From Candidatus Rifleibacteriota bacterium (GTDB taxonomy: Bacteria; Riflebacteria; Ozemobacteria; Ozemobacterales; Ozemobacteraceae), in NCBI GenBank assembly GCA_029564115.1, contig JAKQQP010000500.1, positions 10,640 to 74,639 on the forward strand: 64,000 bases of DNA, given 5' to 3'. Both the position numbers and the translations under genes were made by a program. This document shows positions 23,911 through 32,245 of the stretch, piece by piece; positions within the stretch are counted from its first letter, which is position 1; the number at the start of each line of letters is the position of its first letter. The notes beneath the pieces were generated by a model. It did no database searches. It was not told the origin of the DNA and was given only the letters and a program-made list of their open reading frames with translations.

Positions 23911-24699
23911 TTACCCGGCAACATTCACGCTGAGGTTGATTCGCTCGGGACCGATTATCGAAACCGATAACTGGTCGCCTGCAGCTACAGGGCCGACTCC
24001 TTCCGGGGTGCCGGTTAGAATAAGGTCTCCCGGTTCGAGGGTCATGCAGGCGGAAAGGTCGGCTATGAGCTCGGCAAAACCAAAAACCATCGCAGAAAAA
24101 CCACTTTTCTGAACAAGCTCGCCATTCTTGTAAACTTCAATACTGCCGTTTTTCCAGGCTGGCGAATATGGCGCAACCATAGATGCGAGAGGAAGAAATG
24201 TGTCAAACCCCTTGGCTCTGGTCCACTGTCCATCTGATTTTTGCAGTTCTCTTGCAGTCATATCAAGACAGGCTGTTACTCCGCCAATGCAGCTTTCTGC
24301 GTAATGCACCGATATATTTCTGGTTTTTTTTCCGATCAGCAGACCCAGTTCACCTTCGTAGTCAATACGGCCGACTCCTTGCGGCAATACTATTCTGCCC
24401 TCTTCGCCGATAATTGAACTCGGAGGTTTGAAAAACCATAAAGGCCTTTTCGGAACGTCGTTTCCCAGTTCTGCAGCGTGGTTTCGATAGTTTCGGCCGA
24501 CGCAGATGATTTTGCTGCCGTTGAAGGCCGGTAGAGCCCCTGCTGGCAAAATTGCAGCGCCGGCTAAGCGGTGGGCATTGTCTGAGTCAGCTGCGAACTG
24601 TTGCGTCAATGCGGTGTTGAATTCTAGAGAATTGCTATTTATCCAGGTGTTTCTGGTGTAAGAAAAAAAATGCCAGCCTCTGTCGTTGCGATAGAACAT
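23911..24699 (-). CDS. fumarylacetoacetate hydrolase (FAH) family protein
   Basis: 262-aa member of the FAH superfamily (acylpyruvate hydrolases, oxaloacetate decarboxylases/tautomerases, HpcE isomerases). The conserved core is visible: IICVGRNYRNHAAELG, metal-ligand Glu pair in YEGELGLLIGKK, TACLDMTARELQ, RAKGFDTF, and LTPGD-like LEPGDLILTGTPEGVGPV. GGAG five bases before the ATG at 24699 sets the start; the TTG frame upstream runs into the intergenic hairpin. It lies 85 bp after aconitase on the same strand, with which it may be cotranscribed, making an oxaloacetate- or acylpyruvate-directed role plausible, but this is inference. Confidence 0.88.
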   Translation of the reverse strand: MFYRNDRGWHFFSYTRNTWINSNSLEFNTALTQQFAADSDNAHRLAGAAILPAGALPAFNGSKIICVGRNYRNHAAELGNDVPKRPLWFFKPPSSIIGEEGRIVLPQGVGRIDYEGELGLLIGKKTRNISVHYAESCIGGVTACLDMTARELQKSDGQWTRAKGFDTFLPLASMVAPYSPAWKNGSIEVYKNGELVQKSGFSAMVFGFAELIADLSACMTLEPGDLILTGTPEGVGPVAAGDQLSVSIIGPERINLSVNVAG

Positions 24700-24727
24700 G
24701 GGTGCTCCATAGTCATGATCGATCAAC

Positions 24728-24760
24728 GCGCCCGTACCCGGTAGAACCGGATACGGGCGC
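24728..24760 (-). other. GC-rich intercistronic hairpin
   Basis: GCGCCCGTACCCGG (24728-24741) pairs with 24747-24760 with one mismatch. It sits between the aconitase stop and the FAH start on the same strand, without a T-run, so it may be an attenuator or RNA-stability hairpin rather than a full terminator. Confidence 0.5.
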
Positions 24761-24784
24761 GGTAATTTTCAATTGCTTTTCAGA

Positions 24785-26701
24785 TCAGCTTTTGGCCTGC
24801 TGTTTGGCAAATGACAGGCGACCGCCGGCTTTGAGAATCACTTTGTCTTCATCGCTGAGGGTATGAGTCAGAGGGATTTTTTTGCCGCGGGTGAGGTTTT
24901 CGAGTACCAGTTCGCCGTCGAGGTTTTTAACATCTACCCTCAGTTCGTCGCCAACATCGATACTGTCGTAATCAGCCGGGTCTTTGAAAGTTGCGGGCAA
25001 AATGCCGAAATTTACGAGGTTGGCGAGGTGAATGCGGGCGAAGCTTTTGCATACTACCGCTTCCACGCCAAGATACATAGGGCAAAGTGCCGCATGCTCG
25101 CGTGAGCTCCCCTGGCCGTAATTATCACCGCCGATTATGGCGCTGCGTTTCATCTCAGTCGCACGTTTATAAAACTGCGAGTCGACACCTTCGAAAACGT
25201 GTTTGGCGTATTCAGGCACGTTAGATCTCAAGGGCAGGTATTTGCCGGCGGGCATGATATGGTCTGTGGTTATGTTATCGCCTACTTTTATAGCAGCTTT
25301 GACTTTCAGTTCTTCGGTCATGCCGCTTTTGATGGGGAGAGCTGCGATGTTCGGCCCTCTGACGATTTCTACGTTTTCGCCGTTTGCCTTCGGAAAGATG
25401 AACATGCTGTCATCGATAGTGAATTTTTCAGGCATTTTGACTTCAGGGTATGCGCCCCATTTGCGCGGGTCAGTGAATTTACCTTCGACAGCTGCAACAG
25501 CTGCAACCTCCGGGCTGACCAGATACACCTGAGCTGAATCTGTGCCTGAGCGTTTTTCGAAGTTACGATTAGAAGTTCGCAGGGCAATGGCATTCGATTT
25601 TGGTGCAAAACCCATACCAATGCAAGGCCCACAGGCATTTTCGAGTAAGCGGGCGCCGGCAGCGACAAGATGCGATAGATTGCCTTCATCGGCCAGCATG
25701 CGTAAAACCTGTCTTGAGCCGGGAGCTATGCCCAGCGAAAGCCGGGGATTGACAGACTTGCCTTTGAGAATTTGAGCGGCTCTGGTGAGATCGGTATAGC
25801 TTGAATTTGTACAGCTGCCGATCATGACCTGGTCTACGAGCAGGTGTTCTAACTCGGCGACGGGTTTAACAATGTCCGGCATATGAGGGCAGGCGGCAAG
25901 GGGTTCAACTTTGCTCAGGTCGAGTTCTATAACCCGCTCATAAGTCGCTTCTGCATCGGCTTTAAGCTCAATCCAGTCAGATTCTCTGCCCTGCGCCTTT
26001 AAGAAACGCCGCGTTTCGTCATCGCTGGGGAATACAGATGTGGTTGCCCCAAGCTCGGCACCCATATTGGTAATTGTAGCCCTCTCCGGGACGGTAAGAG
26101 TGTCTACCCCAGGGCCGGAATACTCGTAAACATAGCCAACCCCGCCTTTTACAGTTTCGCGGCGGAGAATTTCGAGGATTACGTCTTTGGCCGCAACCCA
26201 GGGCTGAAGTCTGCCGGTGAGATGAACTTTGACGACCATTGGCATTTTGAGGTTGAAAGGCTGCCCGGCCATGGCCATGGCTACGTCAAGACCACCGGCT
26301 CCAATGGCCAGCATGCCGATACCACCACAGGTCGGCGTATGGCTGTCAGAGCCGATAAGGGTTTTCCCGGGCTTGCCGAAGCGCTCAAGATGAACCTGGT
26401 GGCAGATGCCATTACCCGGGCGCGAAAATACCAGACCGAATTTATCGGCTATTGTTTGTAAAAAAATATGATCGTCAGGGTTTTTAAAATCTGTCTGAAG
26501 AGTATTGTGGTCAACATAGCTGACAGATAATTCTGTTTTTACTCTTGGTACGCCAAGAGCTTCGAATTGCAGATAAGCCATGGTTCCGGTTGCATCCTGG
26601 GTCAGAGTCTGATCCATTTTGATGTTGATGGGATTTTTGGCGGTCATTTCGCCGGTTACCAGGTGCTGCTTGATAATTTTCTGGGTAATGTTCAAAGCCA
26701 T
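24785..26701 (-). CDS. acnA: aconitate hydratase
   Basis: 4Fe-4S enzyme interconverting citrate and isocitrate. About 638 aa, the short monomeric class (mitochondrial-like / Aquifex-type), clearly shorter than AcnA or AcnB of enterobacteria. Cluster-ligand cysteines are in GSCTNSSYTD and NACGPCIGMG; other blocks are LIGSDSHTPTCGGIGML, GDNYGQGSSREHAAL and LANLVNFGILP in the swivel domain. The ATG at 26701 follows AAGGAGAAGAG, so the upstream ATG at 26728 is not used. No other TCA gene is adjacent. Confidence 0.94.
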   Translation of the reverse strand: MALNITQKIIKQHLVTGEMTAKNPINIKMDQTLTQDATGTMAYLQFEALGVPRVKTELSVSYVDHNTLQTDFKNPDDHIFLQTIADKFGLVFSRPGNGICHQVHLERFGKPGKTLIGSDSHTPTCGGIGMLAIGAGGLDVAMAMAGQPFNLKMPMVVKVHLTGRLQPWVAAKDVILEILRRETVKGGVGYVYEYSGPGVDTLTVPERATITNMGAELGATTSVFPSDDETRRFLKAQGRESDWIELKADAEATYERVIELDLSKVEPLAACPHMPDIVKPVAELEHLLVDQVMIGSCTNSSYTDLTRAAQILKGKSVNPRLSLGIAPGSRQVLRMLADEGNLSHLVAAGARLLENACGPCIGMGFAPKSNAIALRTSNRNFEKRSGTDSAQVYLVSPEVAAVAAVEGKFTDPRKWGAYPEVKMPEKFTIDDSMFIFPKANGENVEIVRGPNIAALPIKSGMTEELKVKAAIKVGDNITTDHIMPAGKYLPLRSNVPEYAKHVFEGVDSQFYKRATEMKRSAIIGGDNYGQGSSREHAALCPMYLGVEAVVCKSFARIHLANLVNFGILPATFKDPADYDSIDVGDELRVDVKNLDGELVLENLTRGKKIPLTHTLSDEDKVILKAGGRLSFAKQQAKS

Positions 26702-26795
26702 TCTCTTCTCCTTGAGTTTTTCATGCAATAAGACCTCTGCCGCTTTGTGAGGTGTATATTACGATCAGTAATCTTTAAAACAGGCCGGAATTGAA

Positions 26796-27278
26796 TCAGG
26801 GAGTTACTTGAGTGGTGTCACTGGCCGTGGGGACGACGGCATCTTTTTTGAATTGTAGATCCTTGAGAGGAATATCGACGATCAAATCCTCATTGCCGTC
26901 GAATTCAGCCGGTTCGAGCGGGTCCCTTCCTCTGGTCAGAATTTTTATCAGCTCGAAGGTATTGTGGTCGGGACAGACCCCCGGTTCATCTTGTTCGTAG
27001 CCACATTCAGGGCAACGAAAGATCTCGGGTAGAAATGCCACGGTTTTTTCGGTGTCTTTGAGAAATCTGCTGTCTTCATCTACCTGTGCAGAGTCTTTTT
27101 TATCGCTTTCAGCCTTTTTTTTCTTTCTGGTGACTCGCCGGGTTTCTTTGGCGGCAGGAGCGGCAACCAGCCTGGTGGTCATAGCAAATTGCGGTATAGA
27201 ATCTAAAGAAGAAAACCCTGCGCCAAGAATGGCGAGCAGGGTTAACAATCTTAAACTTTTCTGTGGCAGCCGAATCAA
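26796..27278 (-). CDS. exported zinc-ribbon-like protein, unknown
   Basis: 160 aa. A probable signal peptide (residues 1-27, hydrophobic LLTLLAILGAGF) is followed by a highly basic stretch (TRRVTRKKKKAESDKKD) and then FRCPECGYEQDEPGVCPDH near residue 88-106, a CxxC-x9-C-x2-H cluster likely to bind one zinc ion. The C-terminus is acidic (EFDGNEDLIVDIPLKDL). I recognise no family. It begins 11 bp after the PTS IIA gene and is probably cotranscribed with it. Confidence 0.7.
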   Translation of the reverse strand: MIRLPQKSLRLLTLLAILGAGFSSLDSIPQFAMTTRLVAAPAAKETRRVTRKKKKAESDKKDSAQVDEDSRFLKDTEKTVAFLPEIFRCPECGYEQDEPGVCPDHNTFELIKILTRGRDPLEPAEFDGNEDLIVDIPLKDLQFKKDAVVPTASDTTQVTP

Positions 27279-27289
27279 ATTTTCGTCTC

Positions 27290-27742
27290 TCAGTCGTTGT
27301 CTTTAACGATCTGCATTACTTCTGAGGCATCTTTGGCACTGAGCAGAGCATTTTTGAAGTCATCACTGCGCAGAAGCCTAGATATTTTTGCCAGCAGCTT
27401 CAGGTATGGCCCCCCGGAAGACACTGGGGCCAGAAGCATGAAAACTAAGTTAACTGGCGCGTTGTCGATGGATTTGAAGTCGATGCCGTCTTCACTTCTG
27501 AAGAAAGCGACGGTCAGGTCTTTGATTGCACTAGACCTGGCGTGTGGCATTGCTATGCCACCACCAACTCCGGTTGTACCGAGTTTCTCTCTTTCGAAGA
27601 GAGCGTCTTTGAGGGCTTCGGGTTCTTTGATCGAGCCGGTTTTCTGAAGTGACGAGATGAACTTTTCGATAGCCTGATCTTTATTTTCGGCTTCAAAGTT
27701 CAGGAAAATCTGATTTTCCTTGAGTACATCAACCAATTGCAT
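27290..27742 (-). CDS. PTS IIA domain protein, fructose/PtsN type
   Basis: 150-aa single-domain EIIA of the fructose-mannitol-PtsN family, phosphorylated on a histidine by HPr. The phospho-His is in GGIAMPHARSSA (about His67); GTTGVGGG just before it and the DAPVNLVFMLLAPV strand are typical. No EIIB/EIIC or sugar gene is adjacent, so a regulatory PtsN-like role is more likely than transport. Shine-Dalgarno GGAGGG and a strong promoter precede it. Confidence 0.88.
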   Translation of the reverse strand: MQLVDVLKENQIFLNFEAENKDQAIEKFISSLQKTGSIKEPEALKDALFEREKLGTTGVGGGIAMPHARSSAIKDLTVAFFRSEDGIDFKSIDNAPVNLVFMLLAPVSSGGPYLKLLAKISRLLRSDDFKNALLSAKDASEVMQIVKDND

Positions 27743-27777
27743 GACATGCCCTCCGATGGGTGAAGGTTAATAAGTAG

Positions 27778-27806
27778 ATTATACGAACAGCTTTTGCTGA
27801 ATGCAA
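27778..27806 (-). promoter_or_regulatory. sigma70 promoter of the PTS IIA gene
   Basis: Minus strand: TTGCAT (27806-27801), 17-bp spacer, TATAAT (27783-27778), in the 90-bp gap after the HtrA gene. Confidence 0.65.
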
Positions 27807-27832
27807 TCTTTTTTCGTAGACAACGACAAAAA

Positions 27833-29203
27833 TTATTCTATGTTCAACAGCAGCAAGTTGACTGTCTGCCCACGAATAATTCTCAAGAGTGCCTTCTTGT
27901 CGCTTTTTATGGAACCAATGGCAGCTTCGAAATCACTTTCATCGCGGATAACCAGTCGGTTGATCTGGTGAATGACATCTCCGGGCCTGAGCCCTGCCCG
28001 GTCAGCCGCAGACCCTGGAGCAACAGAGGTTATTACGCAGCCTTCATCGATATAAAGGCCATAATTGCGTACCAGCTCCCCGGAAATTTTGCTGACAGCA
28101 ACACCTAATAAATTTTTCCCAGCCGGATTTTCGTTGAACTCAACTTCAGCGATTCCCTCTTTGCCTTTGCGGAAAATTTTTATCCGCGCTTTATCACCAA
28201 CCCGGTGTTCGTCGATTCCTTCCTGGAAGTCAGCGGCAGTGGTTATCTTTTTGCCGTCAATTTCAAGAATGACGTCTCCGGGAACGAGTTGGGCTTTTTC
28301 GGCAGAGGAATTTTTGGCTACATCTGTTATCAGAACGCCTTCAGAGGGAATCTCAAAATATTTTGCCAGATCGGGAGTTATGCTCTGAACCGTGACTCCG
28401 AGAAATGCCTTCTTTACGCGGCCATAAGCCATCAGGTCGCCAATAATGCGTTTTGCACGGTTGACCGGTATGGCAAAGCCTATTCCCTGACCGTAAGGTA
28501 TGATTGCGGTATTTACACCTATCAGCTCACCGCGGGCGTTGATGAGCGCACCGCCCGAATTGCCCGGATTAATGGAAGCGTCAGTCTGTATAAGATCTTT
28601 GTATGATCTTGAGCGATCCACTGAAAGATCTCTATTTATTGCCGAAACGACACCGGAGGTAACGGTAATGCCCAGTCCAAAAGGGTTGCCGATCGCGACT
28701 ACCCATTCCCCCACTCTGAGTCGGCTTGAATCGCCAATGGGTACATGAGGAAAAACCGTTTTGCCTTCTATTTTGAGAACTGCAAGGTCAGTCAGGGCGT
28801 CTTTGCCGATTACGGTGGCCTTGAAAGTTTTTCCCGTGCCAAGCTTTACCTGAATTTCATCAGCGTCTGAGATTACGTGCTCATTCGTTAACAGATGCCC
28901 TTCAGGGCTGATAAGTACCCCCGAGCCATTGCCTTTGCGAGGAATTACGTTATTGTGCCCCATGAAGTCATCGTCGAAGAGATGTCCGAAGAAGCGGTCG
29001 AAGAAGGGGTCGCCTGAGCCACCTCGTCGACGTGCTCGCACATACTGAACAGATTCTATGGCTACGACCGCCGGGCTGACGCGTTCGGCAATGTCTGCTA
29101 TCAAAGAGGTGCCAAATAGTTCAGCTGGTGCGGCGTTGGTGCTGGCAGAGGCAAAAAGAAGAAAAACTGTGAATATAAGAGATGCGAGTTTAGGTATCTG
29201 CAT
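27833..29203 (-). CDS. HtrA/DegP-family periplasmic serine protease
   Basis: 456-aa exported trypsin-like protease/chaperone for misfolded envelope proteins. Signal peptide 1-24. Catalytic triad His109 (LLTNEHVI), Asp139 (LTDLAVLKI), Ser216 (INPGNSGGAL). Two PDZ domains follow (about 265-360 with FLGVTVQSI, and 365-456 with LLGVAVSKI and ADRAGLRPGDVIHQI). The loop DPFFDRFFGHLFDDDF resembles the DegP LA loop. It is encoded 15 bp after an ECF sigma/anti-sigma pair, an arrangement like the rpoE-rse-degP logic of envelope-stress control. Confidence 0.93.
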   Translation of the reverse strand: MQIPKLASLIFTVFLLFASASTNAAPAELFGTSLIADIAERVSPAVVAIESVQYVRARRRGGSGDPFFDRFFGHLFDDDFMGHNNVIPRKGNGSGVLISPEGHLLTNEHVISDADEIQVKLGTGKTFKATVIGKDALTDLAVLKIEGKTVFPHVPIGDSSRLRVGEWVVAIGNPFGLGITVTSGVVSAINRDLSVDRSRSYKDLIQTDASINPGNSGGALINARGELIGVNTAIIPYGQGIGFAIPVNRAKRIIGDLMAYGRVKKAFLGVTVQSITPDLAKYFEIPSEGVLITDVAKNSSAEKAQLVPGDVILEIDGKKITTAADFQEGIDEHRVGDKARIKIFRKGKEGIAEVEFNENPAGKNLLGVAVSKISGELVRNYGLYIDEGCVITSVAPGSAADRAGLRPGDVIHQINRLVIRDESDFEAAIGSIKSDKKALLRIIRGQTVNLLLLNIE

Positions 29204-29218
29204 GGCTTACTCCGGGGT

Positions 29219-29797
29219 TTATCTGTCGTTTACCAGCTCGACGGCAGGCAGGTAGCGACTCGTGGTGACAGTGGTGTCGTCCGGGTGGGTTTTGCGAAAT
29301 TCTTCGAGTCTGACGAGAAAATCTCTGACTTCTTCGCCGGAAACGTGTTCCAGGCTATCCGGTTCGAGCGGTGGCAGTTCGGCAATACGGACTGCCTGAG
29401 TCTTTCCGGTTGGCTTGAATTTAGGGTTTTCAGTTTCAGGGGCATAATTAATCTGCATAAGAACGATGAACATGGCAATACAGGCGGCTGGAACAATTAT
29501 CTCAAGGGGCTGCAGGAATTTTTCGAACAATATGTCGACAATGCCCTGATCGTTGTCGTCAGCAGGCGCACTCGAAGAATCGGAACGGGCAACCGCAGCC
29601 ATGATTCTCTCGTGCAGACTGCACGGGTAGTCGGGCTGTTCGATTTCAGACAACTTTTCGATGAGCTGTGTTCTCAACTGCATGTCAGAAGAACAGTCAG
29701 GGCATCTGCCGGCATGCATCAAAACATCCTGCCAGAGGGATGAGTCATCGGCAGCATTATTGTCGAGGGCTTCAAGATAACGACTGCATTTGTTCAT
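29219..29797 (-). CDS. zinc-binding anti-sigma factor, membrane anchored
   Basis: 192 aa. N-terminal anti-sigma zinc finger with H28-x3-C32-x2-C35 (HAGRCPDC) and an upstream Cys4, a membrane segment at about 95-115 (IIVPAACIAMFIVLMQI), and a short periplasmic tail. Its start overlaps the sigma gene stop by 4 bp (ATGA). It should hold the adjacent ECF sigma at the membrane; release may involve regulated proteolysis, but no site-1 protease candidate other than the downstream HtrA is nearby. Confidence 0.85.
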   Translation of the reverse strand: MNKCSRYLEALDNNAADDSSLWQDVLMHAGRCPDCSSDMQLRTQLIEKLSEIEQPDYPCSLHERIMAAVARSDSSSAPADDNDQGIVDILFEKFLQPLEIIVPAACIAMFIVLMQINYAPETENPKFKPTGKTQAVRIAELPPLEPDSLEHVSGEEVRDFLVRLEEFRKTHPDDTTVTTSRYLPAVELVNDR

Positions 29798-30414
29798 TCG
29801 GATCTCCCATACACAAAAGCCTGCAGCGATTCCTGCAACAGGCGCCTTCCACGGTTTATTCGCGATTTAACCGTTCCTGTCGGAACTTCCAGTATTTCTG
29901 AGATTTTTTCCAGGGGCATGCCCTCAATGTCTTTCAGAATGACCGGCATTCGATAGACTTCGGGCAGTCTGGCAATTTTTTCACTGACTATTTTCTGGTT
30001 GAGGGCTTTCGTTTCACGGTCCAGTATTTCTTCCTCCGGTGACTCGCCGGAAAACGAAGACCACCAGTGCATCATCAACTGCAAAAGGCCATCTTTTTCG
30101 CGTTTCTTTTTTTCAGCGATGCTGATGCAGGTGTTGGCCGCTATTCGGTAAATCCAGGTTTTAAGACTAGAGCGGCCCTCAAATCTGCCAATAGCACGAA
30201 AAACTTTGATAAATACCTCCTGAGTAGCGTCCATAGCCTCGTTTTCGTCAGCAAAGAAACGATAACAGACGCGATAAACATTTTTTTCGTGAGCAGCAAC
30301 CAGTCTGGCTGCAGCTTTCTGGTCGCCACGTATGATGTCGGCCAGAAACTGCTGTTCAGCCTCATCAGTTAGTTTAGACTCTGGTTCCATACTGAAGGTT
30401 CCGGAATTTTTCAT
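29794..30414 (-). CDS. ECF-family RNA polymerase sigma factor
   Basis: About 206 aa. Sigma region 2 (VYRVCYRFFADENEAMDATQEVFIKVFRAI and GRSSLKTWIYRIAANTCIS) and region 4 (LPEVYRMPVILKDIEGMPLEKISEIL, TGTVKSRINRGRRLLQ) are clear. The ATG at 30414 overlaps the stop region of the preceding gene (TAAAATG), suggesting coupled translation; an ATG at 30390 is an alternative. Anti-sigma and HtrA follow, so envelope stress is the likely signal. The roughly 30-residue loop between regions 2 and 4 (LLQLMMHWWSSFSGESPEE) is rather long and aromatic. Confidence 0.9.
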   Translation of the reverse strand: MKNSGTFSMEPESKLTDEAEQQFLADIIRGDQKAAARLVAAHEKNVYRVCYRFFADENEAMDATQEVFIKVFRAIGRFEGRSSLKTWIYRIAANTCISIAEKKKREKDGLLQLMMHWWSSFSGESPEEEILDRETKALNQKIVSEKIARLPEVYRMPVILKDIEGMPLEKISEILEVPTGTVKSRINRGRRLLQESLQAFVYGRSE

Positions 30415-30415
30415 T

Positions 30416-30934
30416 TTACCAGTGAAAAAAAGGTACTTTTTTGTTGATTTTGCTGACACGCTCGGGATGAATGCCAACCTGGAAGGTTTTTTCGTAAGAT
30501 TTACGGCGACCGTGAAGTGCACCCGGAGAATATAGCCGCAGCGTTACGAAATAATAACCGCTTTTCAAGGTTATTTCAGGAAACTGGAAGAGGCGACGGC
30601 TGTTTTCGCCTGTTGTTTCGAGAAAATTAAGATCCAGAGCCGAGATTCTATGGTCGCCGAGCCAGAGTTCAGCACGGTCTGCCACTTGAGACGCTCTTTT
30701 GGGATTGACGCCGGCGAAGCTTTCAACGGTCACGGATAGCTTGCCAGTTCCTTCGATTGGGTCAGGAATTATGGGCAGTGTAGCAGATTCAGTGGCAGAC
30801 TTTTCTGAGAGGAAATATGGCACCAAGACAGTGGAAGAAGCGACTTTTGAGGTGTCTGCAAATACGCAGGCAGATATAACCAAAATTGAACTGATTGTCA
30901 GAAGGGATTTCAGCAGGCCGTAACAGTGAAGCAT
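30416..30934 (-). CDS. exported protein, possibly a lipoprotein, unknown
   Basis: 172 aa with a hydrophobic leader ending VISACVFAD; ISAC is a plausible lipobox, although ordinary cleavage at VFA is possible. The mature part is beta-rich (KLSVTVESFAGVN, RAELWLGDHRISAL, GYYFVTLRLYSPG), like an immunoglobulin-type domain. Not recognised. It lies between the HD-GYP gene (4 bp gap) and the ECF sigma gene (overlapping), so it is probably part of the stress operon and may act as an envelope sensor; that role is inference. Confidence 0.7.
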   Translation of the reverse strand: MLHCYGLLKSLLTISSILVISACVFADTSKVASSTVLVPYFLSEKSATESATLPIIPDPIEGTGKLSVTVESFAGVNPKRASQVADRAELWLGDHRISALDLNFLETTGENSRRLFQFPEITLKSGYYFVTLRLYSPGALHGRRKSYEKTFQVGIHPERVSKINKKVPFFHW

Positions 30935-30938
30935 GGCT

Positions 30939-32186
30939 TTACTGCCCGGAACTAGATGTCACATTCAGTTTTGCGGGGTCGGCAGGCCCTTTGATATACA
31001 AATCTTTGTATTCGAGCAGATTGATTTCGACGCGATCTTTAAGACGCCGCCCCGAAGAATCAGCCACAATCTTTATCATCGGCCTGATTACTGAGCCGGT
31101 ATTATTTTTAAGAACCAGGCCTACTGAGCCGTCGTTAAGTGTCACCAGACTGCCGGCCGGATACAGGGAAAACTTTCTGATGAAAGCGCCAAGAACTGCC
31201 GGGTCAAAGTGGTTGTCCATGCCGGCGGTAAGAATTTTCATAGCCTCATATGGGGACATGGCGACGCGGTAAGGCCGGTCGGTAGTGAGAGCGTCGTAAA
31301 CATCTGCCACGGCACATATTCGAGCAAACAGGCTGATTTCGTTCCCTTTCAGGCGTCGCGGGTAACCGCCGCCCTGAAATTTTTCGTGATGCTGAAGTGC
31401 CACCATTCTAGCCCGTTCACTGACGCCTTTTGATTTTGCGAGAATTTCGTAGCCATAGTTTGGGTGCGAACGCATTTCGGCAAACTCCTGGTCGGTCAGC
31501 TTGCCATCTTTGTTGATGATGCTGAGTGGAATTTTAAGTTTGCCGACATCGTGCAGCATGCCGCCTGTACCGAGATCTTCGAGATCGGGGGCGGGAATGC
31601 CCATCGCCTGCCCTATCATCAAAGAGATAGTGGCGACGTTTATGTTGTGTGTGAAGGTATAATCATCGAAAGATTTGATATCCATCAGGTTCATGATGGC
31701 GTCAGGCTGCTGCAGGATTTCTTCGACAAGAGTGTGTGATACTTCCTGGGTCTGTTTGACATCGATACCGTGCCCGGCACGAACCTGGTGAATAACATCT
31801 GAAACCGCTTTGAAGGCAACTACCTGTGTTTTTTTGCTGATAACCACCTTTTCACCGGTGGTAATGGCTTTCATTTCAGGGAATTTTTCAAAAAGCAGGT
31901 CAAAACTGCGTGCTACACCTGAAACGCTTTCTACATCAGAGATATCAGTGATCTGAAAGTCGCTGACGATAAACTCTTTGCCGTCTGGAGTTCGCAGATA
32001 GAGATCTTTTCTGATCATCAGGGCTTCGACATCGTATTCACAGACGAGCCCGCGAAAGATGAATCTTGAAGGCATCTGCTTGCTGCCGATGCGGTCGCCC
32101 GGCAGCCAGACGAATTCCTTGCTGGAGCCTATATAGCTGTAGCCGGTAAAGATAGTGATATCAGTCAGTTTTTTGTTTTCCATCAT
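30939..32186 (-). CDS. HD-GYP domain phosphodiesterase
   Basis: 415 aa. The C-terminal half is an intact HD-GYP domain: His180 (FTHNINVA), HD212-213 (LHDVGKLKIP), His241 (SHPNYGYEIL), HH266-267 and GYP at 274-276 (GGGYPRRLKG), then DVYDALTTDRPYR. Such domains hydrolyse cyclic di-GMP or cGAMP. The N-terminal 140 residues are beta-rich and unassigned, perhaps a sensor. No membrane segment. The ATG immediately follows a hairpin that is the terminator of the upstream M14 gene; the likely Shine-Dalgarno (AAGGTGG) lies in that hairpin. First gene of the sigma/anti-sigma/HtrA operon. Confidence 0.9.
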   Translation of the reverse strand: MMENKKLTDITIFTGYSYIGSSKEFVWLPGDRIGSKQMPSRFIFRGLVCEYDVEALMIRKDLYLRTPDGKEFIVSDFQITDISDVESVSGVARSFDLLFEKFPEMKAITTGEKVVISKKTQVVAFKAVSDVIHQVRAGHGIDVKQTQEVSHTLVEEILQQPDAIMNLMDIKSFDDYTFTHNINVATISLMIGQAMGIPAPDLEDLGTGGMLHDVGKLKIPLSIINKDGKLTDQEFAEMRSHPNYGYEILAKSKGVSERARMVALQHHEKFQGGGYPRRLKGNEISLFARICAVADVYDALTTDRPYRVAMSPYEAMKILTAGMDNHFDPAVLGAFIRKFSLYPAGSLVTLNDGSVGLVLKNNTGSVIRPMIKIVADSSGRRLKDRVEINLLEYKDLYIKGPADPAKLNVTSSSGQ

Positions 32187-32189
32187 AAA

Positions 32190-32217
32190 AATAAGCCACC
32201 TTAGTCGGTGGCTTATT
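32190..32217 (-). terminator. terminator of the M14 gene that also holds the HD-GYP ribosome-binding site
   Basis: AATAAGCCACC (32190-32200) pairs with GGTGGCTTATT (32207-32217), 6-nt loop. On the minus strand it is followed by TTTTAT, which overlaps the HD-GYP start codon. The 3' arm contains GGTGG, the only Shine-Dalgarno candidate for that gene. Confidence 0.7.
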
Positions 32218-32220
32218 ATA
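32215..32220 (-). promoter_or_regulatory. candidate -10 box of the HD-GYP/sigma operon inside the terminator
   Basis: A perfect TATAAT (minus strand, 32220-32215) overlaps the base of the hairpin. A start about 7 nt downstream would fall near the loop, so the mRNA could not fold the hairpin and its GGTGG would stay free. No good -35 box is visible at 16-19 bp. Confidence 0.4.
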
Positions 32221-32245
32221 GCACGTTAAACAGCAAAAAAAAGAA

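Noticed and set aside
24728..24760. aconitase terminator
   Set aside because: The hairpin lacks a T-run on the transcribed side, so I list it only as an intercistronic hairpin.
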